Part shown: piece after piece, positions 11,541 through 22,154 of the stretch | Position numbering within the stretch: the stretch's first letter is position 1 | Layout of the letters: each line of letters begins with the position of its first letter | Origin: Macrotis lagotis | Lineage: Eukaryota; Chordata; Mammalia; Peramelemorphia; Peramelidae | Assembly (NCBI RefSeq): GCF_037893015.1 | Contig: NC_133662.1 | Coordinates: forward strand, 270,313,944 to 270,377,943 | DNA: 64,000 bases | Reading direction: 5' to 3' | Notes under the pieces: model-generated | Told to the model about the DNA's origin: nothing | Seen by the model: the letters and a program-made list of their open reading frames with translations, nothing else | The model's database searches: none | Position numbers and translations under genes: made by a program

Positions 11541-13504
11541 GCAGTGATTGTCAAAGGTTTAGCAAAAGCAGATTTCCCAGTCTCAGTATCTAAAGCAACC
11601 AGCAAGTCAGAAACACAGAAATAATTTCTAACAAAGATTCCCCTCCTCTATTCCTTTCTGGGAGCCATGGAGCTAAAAAAAATAATGGTCCTTCATTTAA
11701 AATATCTCTCAATAGGAGCCAAGGATACAAGCAATGCACTGTCAAAGGAGTACAATGAACCAGGGTGGCCCATCCCTGGGCTTTCTAGTTCCTCCCTGTT
11801 CTCACCAGAAGAATACAGGGCAACAATGACTCAGAAAGGAACATAGTGAAACCAAACTGAACAAGGAGCTTTTTCAGGTACAGGGTCAGACTTGAAGGGA
11901 GACCAAGGTTTGTGTAGAAATGGGGACGTTTGATTCAGCCAGAAACAAGGTAAGTCTTTCCTTAGACTGGAACCTGGGGAATAAAAGAGAGCAGTTCACT
12001 TTGTAAGGCCCCCCAGCCCTCTCTTCAAACTGGGCTCAGAACCTGAGCCAGAATCATGGGATAACAGGATGAACAAAGTTGCTTGGATTGTCATGACCTT
12101 GGGTCCTTGATTGTCTGAACCAGACCTTTTCTCTTTTAAAAGATCTTCTCTAAGTGTTTATAAATATTTAAAAGGCATCCTTCACTGTCCTGCCTGTCTT
12201 TGCCCCACCTGCAGAGTAAGTGTTAATGCTTGTTGACTTGTCTTGATTGATCTATATCGGTTGGGATGGACTATGGTTTCTCTGCCTGGGAACTTCAATC
12301 TAGATTTCTAAGAGGCATCATTTTCTGTATGTATGGATTTAGAGCTTTGAGAAAGTGACAGGATCAAAAGATTCAACCCCCTGAATGGTCACTCCCTATC
12401 TTTGACTCATCCCTGGGTTACATACTAATCCTTTTCTGCTTAAAAACAACCTATGGAAGCTTTATCCTGTTGACTGATATGGAGCCAAGCATAGCCAGAG
12501 AGATATTGCCTTGTTCCCTTAAGCCCTAGGGAGTCCCTCTGACTTTCAGAGATTGTGACACATGATTGTTGCTTTGATTTCACAATCTCTGTCTCTCTCC
12601 CCTCCCAAATTACCATATGTGTCTATCTATATCTACAGATGTCTCTCTTTATATACATATATATGGCATGCATAGATTTATATATATATAGTCATTTTAT
12701 TTACGAATATTATAAAAACATGATGTGCCTTGAGATCATTGGAACTACTCTTGGGCTTGCCAAACTAAACCTAGGAATTACCCTGAATGGAAACATAAAA
12801 CAGATGTTTACTCTGATCTAGAGTGACTTCAAGGAGGTCTGATAGAGTTTTGACTCATTTCTAAGATGGAGGAGTCTAGTTGGATTGGAGAAGTTGCTGG
12901 TCTCCATTAGGAGTTCAGATCCACAATCTTGGGGGCCGGCTTTGGGGTTCTGGTTTAAGCCAAAATGATAAGAAGTCTCTGAAGTGGCCAAATCCCACAT
13001 TGTACCTCTAATCTGGGTTTAGGTCAGATGTAGGCTGTTTTGTGGGGAGAAAGAGAACCCAGTAAGACTCCCTTGGACATTCTTTTCACATGTCTGGCCC
13101 CTTCTCACTTCAGTTCACAGTCTTCTCCTTCTTACTGGTATGATTCACCTTCCTGAAAGACACACCCTCTACTTCCTCTCCTCTGTACAACCACCAACCT
13201 AAGCTTCCAAACTCTTTGATGATAATGAAGGTTCTTTACTCTGTTTTAACATTTCTGGTAACAAAATGGGAAACAATACTAGGTACCTCTTTAGTGTCCT
13301 TCTTAAACCACTTAAATATTCCCATGGATCTTTGGCCTCATCCTTGTTGGGGGTCCTTCCAATGAGATAAATTGTGAACCATCCATTCTTGCTCATCCCT
13401 GAGTGATGAACTGTAGATGTGTGAAGTCCACATCTTCCCCTAAGTCTGTTAGTGAAACAGACTTGGGTCCACCCAATATGCTAAGGACTTCCTTGTTACC
13501 TTGT
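11541..13504. other. Unassigned sequence with TA-rich simple tracts
   Basis: No gene is visible. At 12610-12700 there is a degenerate TATC/TATA tract. 'agtaagtgttaatgcttgtt' near 12207 resembles an L2/MIR 3' end. The rest is single-copy-like. Confidence 0.45.
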
Positions 13505-13556
13505 GGTGTGTTTATGGTGGTGCAGGGTGGGTAGGTGGGTAGGTGGGTGGTGATGG
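13505..13556. repeat. Degenerate (GGGTA/GGTG)n minisatellite
   Basis: Short G-rich units such as GGGTAGGTGGGTAGGTGGGT occur here. Four or more GGG runs in under 40 bases could in principle form a G-quadruplex on the + strand. Confidence 0.8.
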
Positions 13557-14020
13557 TATATTATGTCCCAGGAAAGCCCCCCCTACTCTTTCTAGGTTCT
13601 CTTTCTTTTTATCTATCTGTTTGTCTGTCTCTCTTTTTGAGTCATCCTTTTCCATCATTTTACACAGTGTCCATGAGGTGAGGCATAAATACTTGCAGAA
13701 ACCTAGAGGGAGGCATATGAATAGGGAAACCTATAGAGCTCTGGGTGCCAGGTTTTCATGGCCTTGGTCTCTTTAGAGAGAAGTCTGAATAATATCACTC
13801 CTTGGGAAAAAACAGCTCTTAATTTACTCCCTTTCTCATCTCCACAGATTTCCTGTTAGACAGAAATACTTCTTTGCTACTCTCAGGTCACTAAAACAAG
13901 AGCAAATGCTTAGCCACCCTTGGCAGGCTACTGAGAAAACCCTGCACTCTTTCAGGGACAAGACATTTCCTTAAGAAGAGAACTGCCAAACTTTCACATC
14001 CTCCATGAGATTTTTAATTT
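13557..14020. other. Unassigned sequence
   Basis: No feature is recognised. Confidence 0.4.
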
Positions 14021-14125
14021 CTCTCTCTATCTCTCTGTGTGTCGTTCTCTGTATCTGTCTCTCTTCTCTTTCTGTCTTTGTCTCTGATGGTCTGTCTGTC
14101 TGTCAGTCTTTCTGTCATCTTAGGG
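14021..14125. repeat. Pyrimidine-rich (TCTC/TGTC)n degenerate repeat
   Basis: Units of TCTCTC, TCTGTC and GTCTGTCTGTCTGTCAGTCT dominate about 100 bp. A reading frame through it is Ser/Leu/Cys-rich only because of this composition. Confidence 0.8.
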
Positions 14126-14922
14126 CCAAGTCCTTTTTCCTCATTAGCTTTTCAAATAGCAAGAAATTCTGTTTTATACAATTACCCCTCAGCAAAGTCA
14201 TATTGCCTCTCATAACAAAACTTATTCAAAGCTTATCATTCCTGTCTACTTCTCCCCTCAAACTAGAGAACAGTGAAGGGCAACACAGGTTATGTCTTGA
14301 GAGCAATTCTCCCTCATTTAGGATATAGATGGAATGACAGGAAGACTACCTTTTTCCCACCAAACAGCTCCCAGCAAAGTGATGCCAATCAGCACAGCTC
14401 CCAGCAAAACAGCTGCAGATTCAGCTGGTACTGAACCATGGGTACTGCTGGCCCATGTCCTCTTTTGGCAGCTTCTCTCATCAACTGTTATGGCTTCTAT
14501 CCCTGACTCCTTCTCTTATGCTCAGCTTCTTCTCTAGTTTTAGATTCCTCTTGTCACCTCCATCCTTCCTCTTTCTTTTCTGGTTCCTGGTTCATCTTTG
14601 ACCTGATGTGAAACTCTCTCAATGTGACTTAAACTGCTCTCATCCCATCTCCCTACAGTCCACAAACCCTTATTTCCTGCCACCTTTTCAGGTCTATCCT
14701 TCCCAACTCTGAATATAAAGGGACCGATGGACCACTTTAGCCTGCAGATATTGCAGCAGGCAGCTCCTGCTTTCAGCCAGGTCCTCTCAGTGCAGTCATT
14801 TGAGGAGCATTTTAACTGGGAGTTTGATTTCTTCTCAAGCTAATTTGATCGATTTTTTCATGCAACTGTTGCCTTTATGCCCTCTCACAGAATACAAAAT
14901 GGGAACATATAAAGGGACAGTA

Positions 14923-14923
<1 letters not shown>
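14126..14923. other. Unassigned sequence
   Basis: It contains a local near-duplication, 'acagctcccagcaaagtgat' at 14365 and 'acagctcccagcaaaacagc' at 14395, spaced 30 bp. No gene or known repeat is seen. Confidence 0.4.

Positions 14924-14963
<40 letters not shown>
14924..14963. repeat. (AC)20 microsatellite
   Basis: Pure CA run. It is followed at 14984-15020 by a 'tcaatcaatcaataaacatc' phrase of MIR3/L2 type. Confidence 0.97.
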
Positions 14964-14965
<2 letters not shown>

Positions 14966-15179
14966 AACCTGCACACTTTGATGTCAATCAATCAATAAAC
15001 ATCTATTAATCACCTACAATGTAGCTTATGGTTTTTGAAGAGCATGGGTGATAACCAGCATTCCCATTGCTTAGATGACAAAAACTTAGACTCTAAGATC
15101 TAAAGTTCAGCTTTAGGCTGTTAGAAAAGAGAAATAACCTGGAGGTGTCCCAGACAATGAATCCCATTTGGTTAAGCCA

Positions 15180-15345
15180 GAGAACTTTTAGAAAACGCTT
15201 GGCAAACCTTAAAGAACTGCCATTTTTATTATTGAAAGGGCATGTGGTCCTTTTCGAGAAGGAGGCAGTCTCAGAGTCAGTTAGACCTCTGATAACTACT
15301 GGTTGTGTGTCTCTGGCTACATCTCTTCAGTTCTCAGTGACCCCC
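15180..15345 (+). mobile_element. MIR/Ther-type SINE fragments
   Basis: 'cttggcaaaccttaaagaac' with 'tttttattattg' is the 3' end of a MIR/Ther-type SINE. A second weak sense head (CTCAGAGTCAGTTAGACCTC, GGTTGTGTGTCTCTGGCTAC) follows. Confidence 0.55.
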
Positions 15346-15364
15346 CCCCCCCCACACACACACA
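15341..15364. repeat. C13 plus (CA)n
   Basis: A run of thirteen C is followed by a short CA repeat. Such long C tracts are prone to length errors. Confidence 0.9.
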
Positions 15365-15825
15365 TACGCCTCTGCCAAGACAGATGGCAATCTAGAGCAG
15401 GTGCCAATCTGCCTGCATAGAGGAAGTTTCTGTTCCATGGAGTACCCTCTACCAGGAGGGTCAAGAATGAGACCAGAGACTGGAGTACTGCCCACTACAC
15501 TCCCAAGTCTGGCCAGAATCAGATTAAAATATAATGGGGAAATAGATAACAAAATTAATAAAAAATGCAATAAAAAAGAGATAACATTATCTTTAAAACC
15601 AAGCCAATAAGTGGCCACTGGGATGATGGTCCTGCTTTCATTCTATTCCAATTTGAGCCCACTGCCCCACACTGAGGAAATTAGGGGTTCACCCCCCCCA
15701 AGGGCTATTGTTATTACTAAATAGTCCCTGGTTGCTTGAGAAAGTTGGGCAAGAGAAGAATTACTGAAATGATTACCTCACTAATACAAAAAGAATTATC
15801 TTTAGGATTAAAAAAAAAGATGTTG
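15365..15825. other. Unassigned sequence
   Basis: No repeat or gene is recognised. There is a short A-rich patch at 15800. Confidence 0.4.
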
Positions 15826-16042
15826 GAAAGCCCAACCATTAAAATTCAATAGAATTGAAAACATTGCAAATTGCTGCTAAGCTCCAATGTGTCCACACTG
15901 TTGAAATGTTCTCCTCTTCTGTAATTACCCAGTATATTTTCTATCAAAGCTGCAATAACAATAGAAGCTGTTTTGATCCAATTATGTGACAATAGATTGT
16001 GATTTTAGAAGTTGTGAAACTTCTTTAGGGAGACTCTACCTT
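15826..16042. promoter_or_regulatory. Possible conserved non-coding element
   Basis: A single-copy, evenly mixed AT-rich stretch with no repeat signature. It holds several transcription-factor-like words close together: ATTGCAAAT (15864), AACAATAG (15957), CAATTATGTGA (15978) and ACAATAGATTG. The texture resembles developmental enhancers, but only alignment could show conservation. Confidence 0.25.
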
Positions 16043-16084
16043 TTATGAGCCTTTTGCTGTGACTCAACTCAGTTCTTTAAGCAT

Positions 16085-16762
16085 AAATTCATCTACTACT
16101 ATATGCCAGCTACTGTGCTAGGAGCTGAGTATGCCAAAGTGGGTTTCTGCTGGGAGATTTCACAGAGTCAGAGAGAAATAGAGGCCAGGAAGCTTGAGAA
16201 AGGAGAGGGTAATAACAATTAGGGAGATCATCAAAGGCTTCCTGTGGGAATATGGCATCTGAGCCAGACTTTGAAGGAGAAGTGACAGGGAGTTCATTCA
16301 ACACTCCTTGGGCAAAGTTATGGAAGGGGGCAATGGAGTCCGTCCTGAGTTAGAAGAAGCACAGGCTAGTTTGGCTATAAGAAGAGGAACTAGACTGTTT
16401 AGGACGTTTGAAGCGGGTCTTTGTATTTCATCTTAGAGATCATAGGGAACCACTGAAGACTTAGTGGGGGAGAGGGCCAGACCCGTGTTTTAGGATCATT
16501 ATTTTTCCAGCTAAGAGGAGAATAGTCTAGAGAGGGGAAAGCCTGTAATGAGAGAGGTCAGTCCAGGTGAGAAGGGGTGAGTACCTGGAGCCAAAGGGTG
16601 ACTGAGTGAATGAAGAGAAGGAGAAAGATATGATAGGTCAGAGGGGGTGGATAGAATCCAGGATCACTCTAAGATTGGAAATGTGGTCAAGTCTGAAGGC
16701 AGTATTGCCTTCAACTGAATAGGGAACTTCATAGGAGGGTTAGTTTGGGGGGGAATAATATT
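16085..16762 (-). mobile_element. L2/CR1-group LINE, antisense, left part
   Basis: The antisense pol text typical of L2-group LINEs is visible: 'aatgagagaggtcagtccag', 'gatcactctaagattggaaa', 'catagggaaccactgaagac' and 'aggatcattatttttccagc'. It continues after the L1 insertion at 16763-17229. The frame is destroyed. Confidence 0.65.
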
Positions 16763-17229
16763 CAGTTCTTTTAAAAAAATTTTAAGTCCTTTCTGTATTT
16801 TATTTTTTGAAATTACATATAAAGATAGTTTTTAGCAGTCATTCTTTTTTTAAAATTTTATTTTTATTTAAGGCAGTGGGGTTAAGTGACTAGCCCAAGG
16901 TCACACAGCTAGGCAATTATTAAGTCTCTGAGGCCAAATTTGAACTCAGATGCTCCTGACTCCAGGGACAGTGCTCTATCTTCTGTGCTACCTAACTGCC
17001 CCCTCAGCACTCATTCTTTGTAAGATTTTAAATTCCAAATTTTTCTCACCTCCTTCCCTCTTCCCCTCCCCCTCCCCAAGAGGACAAGCAACTGATCTAT
17101 AGGTTATACATGCACAGTCATTTCAAATGCTAGTCATGTTGTGTAAAAACAAATCAGAACAAAAGGAAAAAGCCAAACGAAAAAAACAAGAAACATTTAA
17201 AAAGTGAAAAATAGATAATCCCCAGTTCT
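16763..17229 (-). mobile_element. L1 3' end, antisense, inserted in L2
   Basis: The marsupial L1 3' UTR is read backwards: 'gaaattacatataaagatag', the C/T-rich 'tccctcttcccctccccct', 'ataggttatacatgcacagt', 'tagtcatgttgtgtaaaaac' and 'acaaaaggaaaaagccaaac'. It is 5' truncated. A 7-bp direct repeat CAGTTCT flanks it (16763-16769, 17223-17229), and L2 text resumes exactly after it. A SINE is nested inside. Confidence 0.85.
16834..17019 (-). mobile_element. tRNA-type SINE nested in L1
   Basis: The SINE body at about 16848-17005 is antisense ('aggcagtggggttaagtgac', 'aaggtcacacagctaggcaa', 'ctacctaactgcccc'). It is bounded by a 14-bp duplication, AGCAGTCATTCTTT (16834-16847) and AGCACTCATTCTTT (17006-17019), one mismatch. 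This is the youngest layer of the L2 > L1 > SINE nest. Confidence 0.92.
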
Positions 17230-17520
17230 GCCATAGATGTGTTGAGTTTGAGGAGCCCATGGAGGTAGAGTTTGAGATATTCAATCTCAGTTGATGCATT
17301 GAGCCCCAAGTATGGAAGAGTAAGGTGGCTGGGGATGGTGAGCTTGTGATTGAATCTCTGGGAATTGATGAGATCACCACGTGAGATCTTATAAAGAGAA
17401 CAGACATGCTGGAGTGAAAAGGCTGGCTGTACATGAACAATATCTGGTGACAGAGGCTGAGACATTTGAGAGGCGGAGGAGAACCAGGAGGGAGTAGCCA
17501 GGAAAAAGAGAATGTCTTAG
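17230..17520 (-). mobile_element. L2/CR1-group LINE, antisense, right part
   Basis: Continuation of the LINE left of the L1: 'gatgtgttgagtttgaggag', 'cccatggaggtagag', 'gatgagatcaccacgtgaga' and 'ggagaaccaggagggagtag' are antisense forms of the pol segment encoding the region around the YADD box of L2-type reverse transcriptase. Antisense reading frames of 103-144 codons here are remnants of that coding region in various frames. Confidence 0.7.
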
Positions 17521-17619
17521 ATGGTTGCACAAAGACCAAGGCCTGGTCAGGGACCAAAGGGTAGCAAGCTCCAATGAACCTTGTTTGTGCCCTTCTTTAA
17601 AAATCCCTCCAAATACCTT

Positions 17620-17821
17620 AGAAATAGAAATGGTTTGGGGTCAGCTAGGTGGCACAGTGGATAGAGCACTAGTCCTGGAGTCAGGAAGACCTGAGTTCAA
17701 ATCCCGCCTCAGACACTTAGTAATTATCTAGCTGTGTGACCTTGGACAAGTCACTTAACCCCACTGCCTTGCAAAAATAAAATAACAAACAAACAAACAA
17801 CCAAAAAGAAATAGAAATTGT
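17620..17821 (+). mobile_element. tRNA-type SINE with 15-bp target duplication
   Basis: Sense copy starting GGTCAGCTAGGTGGCACAGT with 'gagttcaaatcccgcctcag', 'ctagctgtgtgaccttggac' and an A-rich AAACAAAC tail. AGAAATAGAAATGGT (17620-17634) and AGAAATAGAAATTGT (17807-17821) flank it with one mismatch. Head A- and B-box-like words remain but it is a SINE, not a tRNA gene. Confidence 0.95.
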
Positions 17822-17989
17822 CCAAAGGGAAGTGTAGACAGAGGCAGTCTCATCACTTCATCTTAGAATGTGAAGCTAGGCAATGACCGCTGAGCCAATT
17901 ATGGGCAGCCTAGCATCTTGAAGTCAGCCTACTTTATTTCCTGTGGTTCTTCATGGGAAGTCTTTCCTTCATTAGCAAAGATTCCATTC

Positions 17990-18120
17990 AATCAGTGACA
18001 CTTACTAAGTGTCTATGGACTAGGAGGGGTGCTCTGTAGTAGACACATGAAGACAAAGTGGAAACAGAAGCTGCCCTCAAGGAGGTTCTGTTCTTCCAGG
18101 GGAGCCAACATGCCCATCTC
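17990..18120 (-). mobile_element. MIR3/L2-type fragment
   Basis: 'cagtgacacttactaagtgt' followed by 'gctgccctcaaggaggttct' resembles the common therian 'cttactatgtgccaggcact ... ccctcaaggagcttacattc' repeat. It is decayed. Confidence 0.55.
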
Positions 18121-18639
18121 TGGCATATACCAAGATCTACAAAAGAAACCCAAGGTTAAAAGTGACATAGGCAGCTGGGGGAAGAGGGAGTGCTTGAGCA
18201 AAGTCTAGTAGGAAAAAGAGATTGTTGGAGGTAGAGTTGGGGTGAACATGGGTCCTAAGTGCAGCTGAGGCAGGAGGAGGGTCACTTGGATGAACAGCAA
18301 GAACACCAATGTGGGGAGGGGAGTGTGGCAAGCTGACTGTCTGTCCTGAGCTGCCAGGCATCACAACAGGAGGGTTTTCATTCTAGGGATCAGTGAGGGG
18401 GAGCCCTTGGTCCCAGAGGTGATGACAAAGGGAGAAATGAATGGCAACCATCTGCATCTTCTTCAAAACTTTCTAGGGAATTTACTATTGAGAGCCAGAA
18501 CTTCCAGGTTATTTTAGTAGGCAGCTCTTCCCTGGATTTCATTGTTCATTAGCATCAGAGATTCTGGGGGGTTTTTTCCCTTGAAAGGGAGAGGAAGTCA
18601 AAAAATAAAAAAAAAAATTCAAAGGAAAAAGGAAAAAGT
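18121..18639. other. Unassigned sequence
   Basis: No gene or named repeat is seen. It is purine-rich on the + strand at 18170-18330. Confidence 0.4.
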
Positions 18640-18835
18640 TCCATCCCTGTAATCACATGGACTCCTTGAGTTGATTCCTATTTCTGAAGCTTTTAATTAG
18701 CAGCTGCTCAGAGAATGGTGCTGAGGTCTGGCCATCCAGAGCCCTTCGGAACCCTCTGCCACGTGTGGGCAAAGTTCGCTTCATTAACACATTCTTCTTT
18801 CTTCCTTTTTTCACAAAAACATGGACTTGAGGATG
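18640..18835. promoter_or_regulatory. Possible regulatory element with E-boxes and a homeodomain site
   Basis: The sequence TTTTAATTAGCAGCTGCTCA at 18691-18710 places a TAATTA homeodomain core directly beside a CAGCTG E-box. A palindromic E-box CACGTG lies at about 18761 inside GCCACGTGTGG. The stretch is repeat-free. Function is inference from motif spacing alone. Confidence 0.25.
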
Positions 18836-18954
18836 AGTGAATAGCAGGAAAGATGACATCAGAAGGCACCTCTTTGGGCAGCCTCCAGTCACAGAGCCAT
18901 CAAAGGAGGAGAGTGGGGCCAAAAGAATCCTCGCTCTGTCTAACAACCCGAAGC

Positions 18955-19050
18955 ATTTCAGTGGCAGGAAACGAATCTCATTTGATCCTCACAAGAAGCC
19001 TGGAAGGTGGAGGCTGCTTTTATCTCCATTTTGCAGATGAGGAAACCATC
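18955..19050 (-). mobile_element. MIR fragment
   Basis: 'tcatttgatcctcacaagaa', 'ctgcttttatctccattttg' and 'cagatgaggaaac' are antisense MIR. A second antisense MIR core begins about 110 bp downstream, so this may be one MIR with an inserted or duplicated middle. Confidence 0.75.
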
Positions 19051-19154
19051 CCAATTGATACATCTATATATAAAATACATAATGATGTTTCCTATATAGA
19101 TAAGGTATGGCATAAAATTGTTTTAAATGAAGAATTAAGTAGCAAATATTTTAT

Positions 19155-19300
19155 ACTTAGAAAATATTCCTATTTTACAGATGAGACAAACTGCAACAAA
19201 GAGATTCCCCCAGGGAAACCCTGTTGGGAAATGAATGAGGTAGGATTTGAACTCAAGCCTTCCTGACTCCAGGTCCAGAGCTCTACCCCATTCTATTAGC
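19155..19300 (-). mobile_element. MIR fragment
   Basis: 'cctattttacagatgagaca', 'gaggtaggatttgaactcaa' and 'cttcctgactccaggtccag' form the central and head parts of an antisense MIR. Confidence 0.78.
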
Positions 19301-19329
19301 CAGCATGCACAGGGGAATAAATAACTTAA

Positions 19330-19440
19330 TAACACATCCTTGGACATATAAAACAATAATAACAGCTCCTGGTTTCCTAGGACTCAGGCTTACAAAGCAC
19401 CTCCTTCTTAATCATTCCGGAAAGAAAGTAGGACCACTAT
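19330..19440 (-). mobile_element. MIR-type SINE, left half, split by L1
   Basis: 'aacaataataacagctcctg', 'aggcttacaaagcacctcct' and 'gaaagtaggaccactat' read as an antisense MIR/MIR3. The missing continuation 'ctactattattagtcctatt' appears after the L1 at 19963, showing L1 inserted into this SINE. Confidence 0.6.
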
Positions 19441-19962
19441 TTTTTAAAAAAAATTTTCAGTTTCAATGTTTTTATTTATTTGTTTTTCCAACAACACGCA
19501 ATGGTAGTTTTCATCAATCATTTTTTTTGCAAGATTTTGTTTTGTAGTTTCCTCCTTCCCTCTCTTCCCTCCCCCTCCCTCTGACAGAAAGCTATCTAAT
19601 AAAGGTTCTACATGCGTAATTATGCTAAACATAGATCCAAATTAATCATGTTGTGAAAGAAGAATCTGATCCAAATGGAAAGGAAAAAACATTAGAGAGG
19701 AAAAAAATGACACAGTGCATAAGACAACGTTTAAAAAATTGAAGCTAGTCAGCTTTGGTCTGAATTTAAATTCCACCGTGCTTTTTCTGTAATAGAAATG
19801 ATATTTTTTTCATCACAAGCCTTTTAGAATTGTCTTTGATTGTTGCACTGCTGAAATGAATGTCCATCATGGTTGGTCTATATCGTTTCTCTGGTTCTTC
19901 TCACTTCACCCAGCATCAGTTCATGTTAAGTCTTTCCAAGGTTTTCTGAAGTCCTGTTAAGG
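19441..19962 (-). mobile_element. L1 3' end, antisense
   Basis: 3' UTR text ('ttccctccccctccctctga', 'aaaggttctacatgcgtaat', 'atcatgttgtgaaagaagaa') continues into the ORF2 C-terminal coding end ('cttctcacttcacccagcat', 'cagttcatgttaagtctttc'). It is 5' truncated. It splits a MIR; short similar words (accactatt, ggctactatt) at the two borders are the probable target duplication. Confidence 0.88.
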
Positions 19963-20035
19963 CTACTATTATTAGTCCTATTTTTACACATGAAGGAATT
20001 GAGGGTCGTTGATGGGAAGAATTAGGAAAATAATG
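19963..20035 (-). mobile_element. MIR-type SINE, right half
   Basis: 'ctactattattagtcctatt' and 'tttacacatgaaggaattga' continue the SINE interrupted by the L1 immediately to the left. Confidence 0.6.
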
Positions 20036-20084
20036 GCCTCTTGATCCTATTTAACAAGGGCACCATTCCAACTCTTGTTTGGTA

Positions 20085-20310
20085 GTGTCTAAGTCTTTGT
20101 GACCCTATTTGAGGTTTTCTTGACCAAGATAATGGAGATGTTTGCTGTTTCTTTTCTTACCATTCCAGCTTATTGTACAATTGAGAAAACTGAGGCAAAC
20201 AGGATGAAGTGACTTGCCCAGAGTCACCCAGCTAGGATGTGTTTGAGGATGGATTTGAACTCAAGAAGATAAATCTTCCTGTCTCTCAGCATGACCTTAT
20301 TGCCCCATTC
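20085..20310 (-). mobile_element. RTE/BovB-tailed SINE
   Basis: Antisense copy. The RTE tail comes first (GGTAGTGTCTAAGTCTTTGT, GAGGTTTTCTTGACCAAGAT, 'tgctgtttcttttcttacca'), then 'aactgaggcaaacaggatga', the CORE 'agtgacttgcccagagtcac' and the head. This is the same family as the copies at 3758 and 48195. Confidence 0.85.
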
Positions 20311-21279
20311 CAATTTTCCTGAAGTATCTTCCAGCTTTGGGGTATTAGGTGGCTTGGAAGTAGTATAATCTATTTGGGTCTCGTTAGACCAAGAGACATC
20401 CTCTCATTGAAGTTGGTGGCCTGGACTGAGGACGACATCCTTTAGTCAGATGGCCTTGAACACTTCCCTTGACCAAATAGTGGCTCTCCTGCATCTCCAA
20501 GGACAGAGTTGAGAAGTCCAAGACCCTGGCCAGAATTCAGGTGCCTTAGGCCATCCAACAAAAGACATGATGAAGTGACAAGGCCTCTCCTGAGGACCCT
20601 GGGCTCTTCCATGCTCTCCTCTCCAGGGACCCTTGGCAGTCCAGTATGATTTTTTTGCCTTCCTTTACATCTAATCTGTCTGACACATGGATCCTATACT
20701 TTAAAAGAAATTTCAGATAAATAAAGAAATTAATTTTTTACTTATTTTTTACTTATTTTTACTTATCTATATTTAAAACACAGCCATGCAAAAATTATAT
20801 TAATATTGGAAGAAAAATAGATATTTGTGTCTGGATTTGAAAGAATAATAATGTAAAGATGGATACATGGGTTACTGAAGAAGGCCCCAAACTGACCATT
20901 GTGTCATTCATTAAATACAAACTTCCACAAGGCCAGGCTTCAGAGAACGATGTATCTAAAGGTCATTCATTCATTCATTCATTCAGTCCAGGGATGTTCA
21001 CTGCATTGACCCTGCCATGGTCTTAACCCACAGTCCAGGGCTGGGAACTCATCAGGGAAAGTCTCCTAGTGCTGGTCTCCCACAATCCCTGCCTTTTCTG
21101 CACAAGGACAAGAGATCCCCACAAAGGGAAGCCAACAAATCCACTGGTTTGCCCTTGCCTTAGAGTTAAAGGGCAGAGACAGTCTGACAAAGGACTAGAG
21201 AGCCAATTTGGAAGGCAAGGGTCCATCTTTTCTCTGACCCATTCTGGCTGTGGGATCCTGAGCATGAAGTGCCACCTTC
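20311..21279. other. Unassigned sequence with a short (CATT)n
   Basis: A CATTCATT run lies at 20963-20985 and ACTTATTTTT units repeat at 20738-20765. No gene or dispersed repeat is recognised. Confidence 0.45.
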
Positions 21280-21445
21280 CATTATGAGAAGGAATTTCTT
21301 CCTTTGAGCATCCCTCAAGCCCCTGGCATTACAAGTCCAGCCATCATCAATAAAATCCAACTCACTTGCATGTCTTGGCATCACCATCCTGGTTTCATGG
21401 TTTTCTTTGAGAATGAAGAGCAAACATCATTATCAATCAATCACC
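21280..21445 (-). mobile_element. Composite SINE family A, 5' part
   Basis: On the minus strand it reads GATGTTTGCTCTTCATTCTC, 'aaccatgaaaccaggatggt' and 'gtgatgccaagacatgcaag'. This matches the start of the family seen at 44.14 kb ('atgtttgtccttcatttcaa', 'gaccatgacaccagagatgc'). Only the head half is present. Confidence 0.6.
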
Positions 21446-22071
21446 ATCGATAAAGAGAGACCAGTTTGGCTAGAGGCATCATGAAGTTCTCGTTGGAGCT
21501 GATGTAGACTAGGTAGTCTTAACCTGGGAATTGGAAAACTGTATTAAGAAATATATATTCTGTCAAATTTATTTCCCAATAATTGGCTTACTTTGTAATC
21601 ATGTGCATTTTATGTTTGCATTTAAAAAATTGTTCTGAGAGGGGATCTATCAGTTTCATCACATAACCACCCATGGGGTCCAGGACTTTCCCAGGTTTAA
21701 GAATCTCTGACACTATTACTGAAGAGCAAAGAGCAGAGGTTGGGAGCTGTGACAAGGGGGCTAGAGGGAAAATAGGCACAACCAGTTTAGGCAGAGGGGG
21801 CTGCTTGAGGTCCTTGCCAATCAGGAGAGATGAGTTGAAGAGAGAGGATTCTGGAGGTGAAGTCTATGGTATTGTGATGACTTAGAGAGATGTCCCTCTT
21901 GATAGGGGTGCTGAACAGATTATGGGTTTATAGATTTAGAGCTAGGAAGGCCTTTTCATGTACAGTGAATAGACCCAAACTCCCATGTAGGACTTGATTG
22001 GTGAATAGAGTTGGAGAGATAGGTTGAGCTATATCATGGGTGTCTTTGAATGGATTGGGATGGTATTTGTG
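21446..22071. other. Unassigned sequence
   Basis: No feature is recognised. Frames of 63-70 codons on both strands show no domain. Confidence 0.4.
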
Positions 22072-22154
22072 AGTCATATGGTGCAGGGACAAAAGAGCAA
22101 TAGCCCTGGAGTCACCCAGCACCAGAGGTCAAATCTTGACTATCATTCATTTCC
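22072..22154 (+). mobile_element. MIR-type SINE, head half, split by L1
   Basis: 'gcaatagccctggagtcacc' and 'cagaggtcaaatcttgacta' form a sense SINE head. The expected continuation 'gtgtgactttgacctcagtt' appears only after the L1 at 23600. Confidence 0.65.

Noticed and set aside
11866-11948. Exon-like segment between 'gctttttcag' and GTAAGTCT
   Set aside because: All three frames contain stops.
17123-17557. Antisense frames of 103-144 codons
   Set aside because: They run through L1 3' UTR and L2 text in mixed frames; remnants of retroelements, not a host gene.
17636-17720. tRNA-like A and B boxes in SINE heads (also at 50015, 53145, 54627)
   Set aside because: They are parts of SINEs followed by CORE and tail sequence, with no complete cloverleaf; not tRNA genes.
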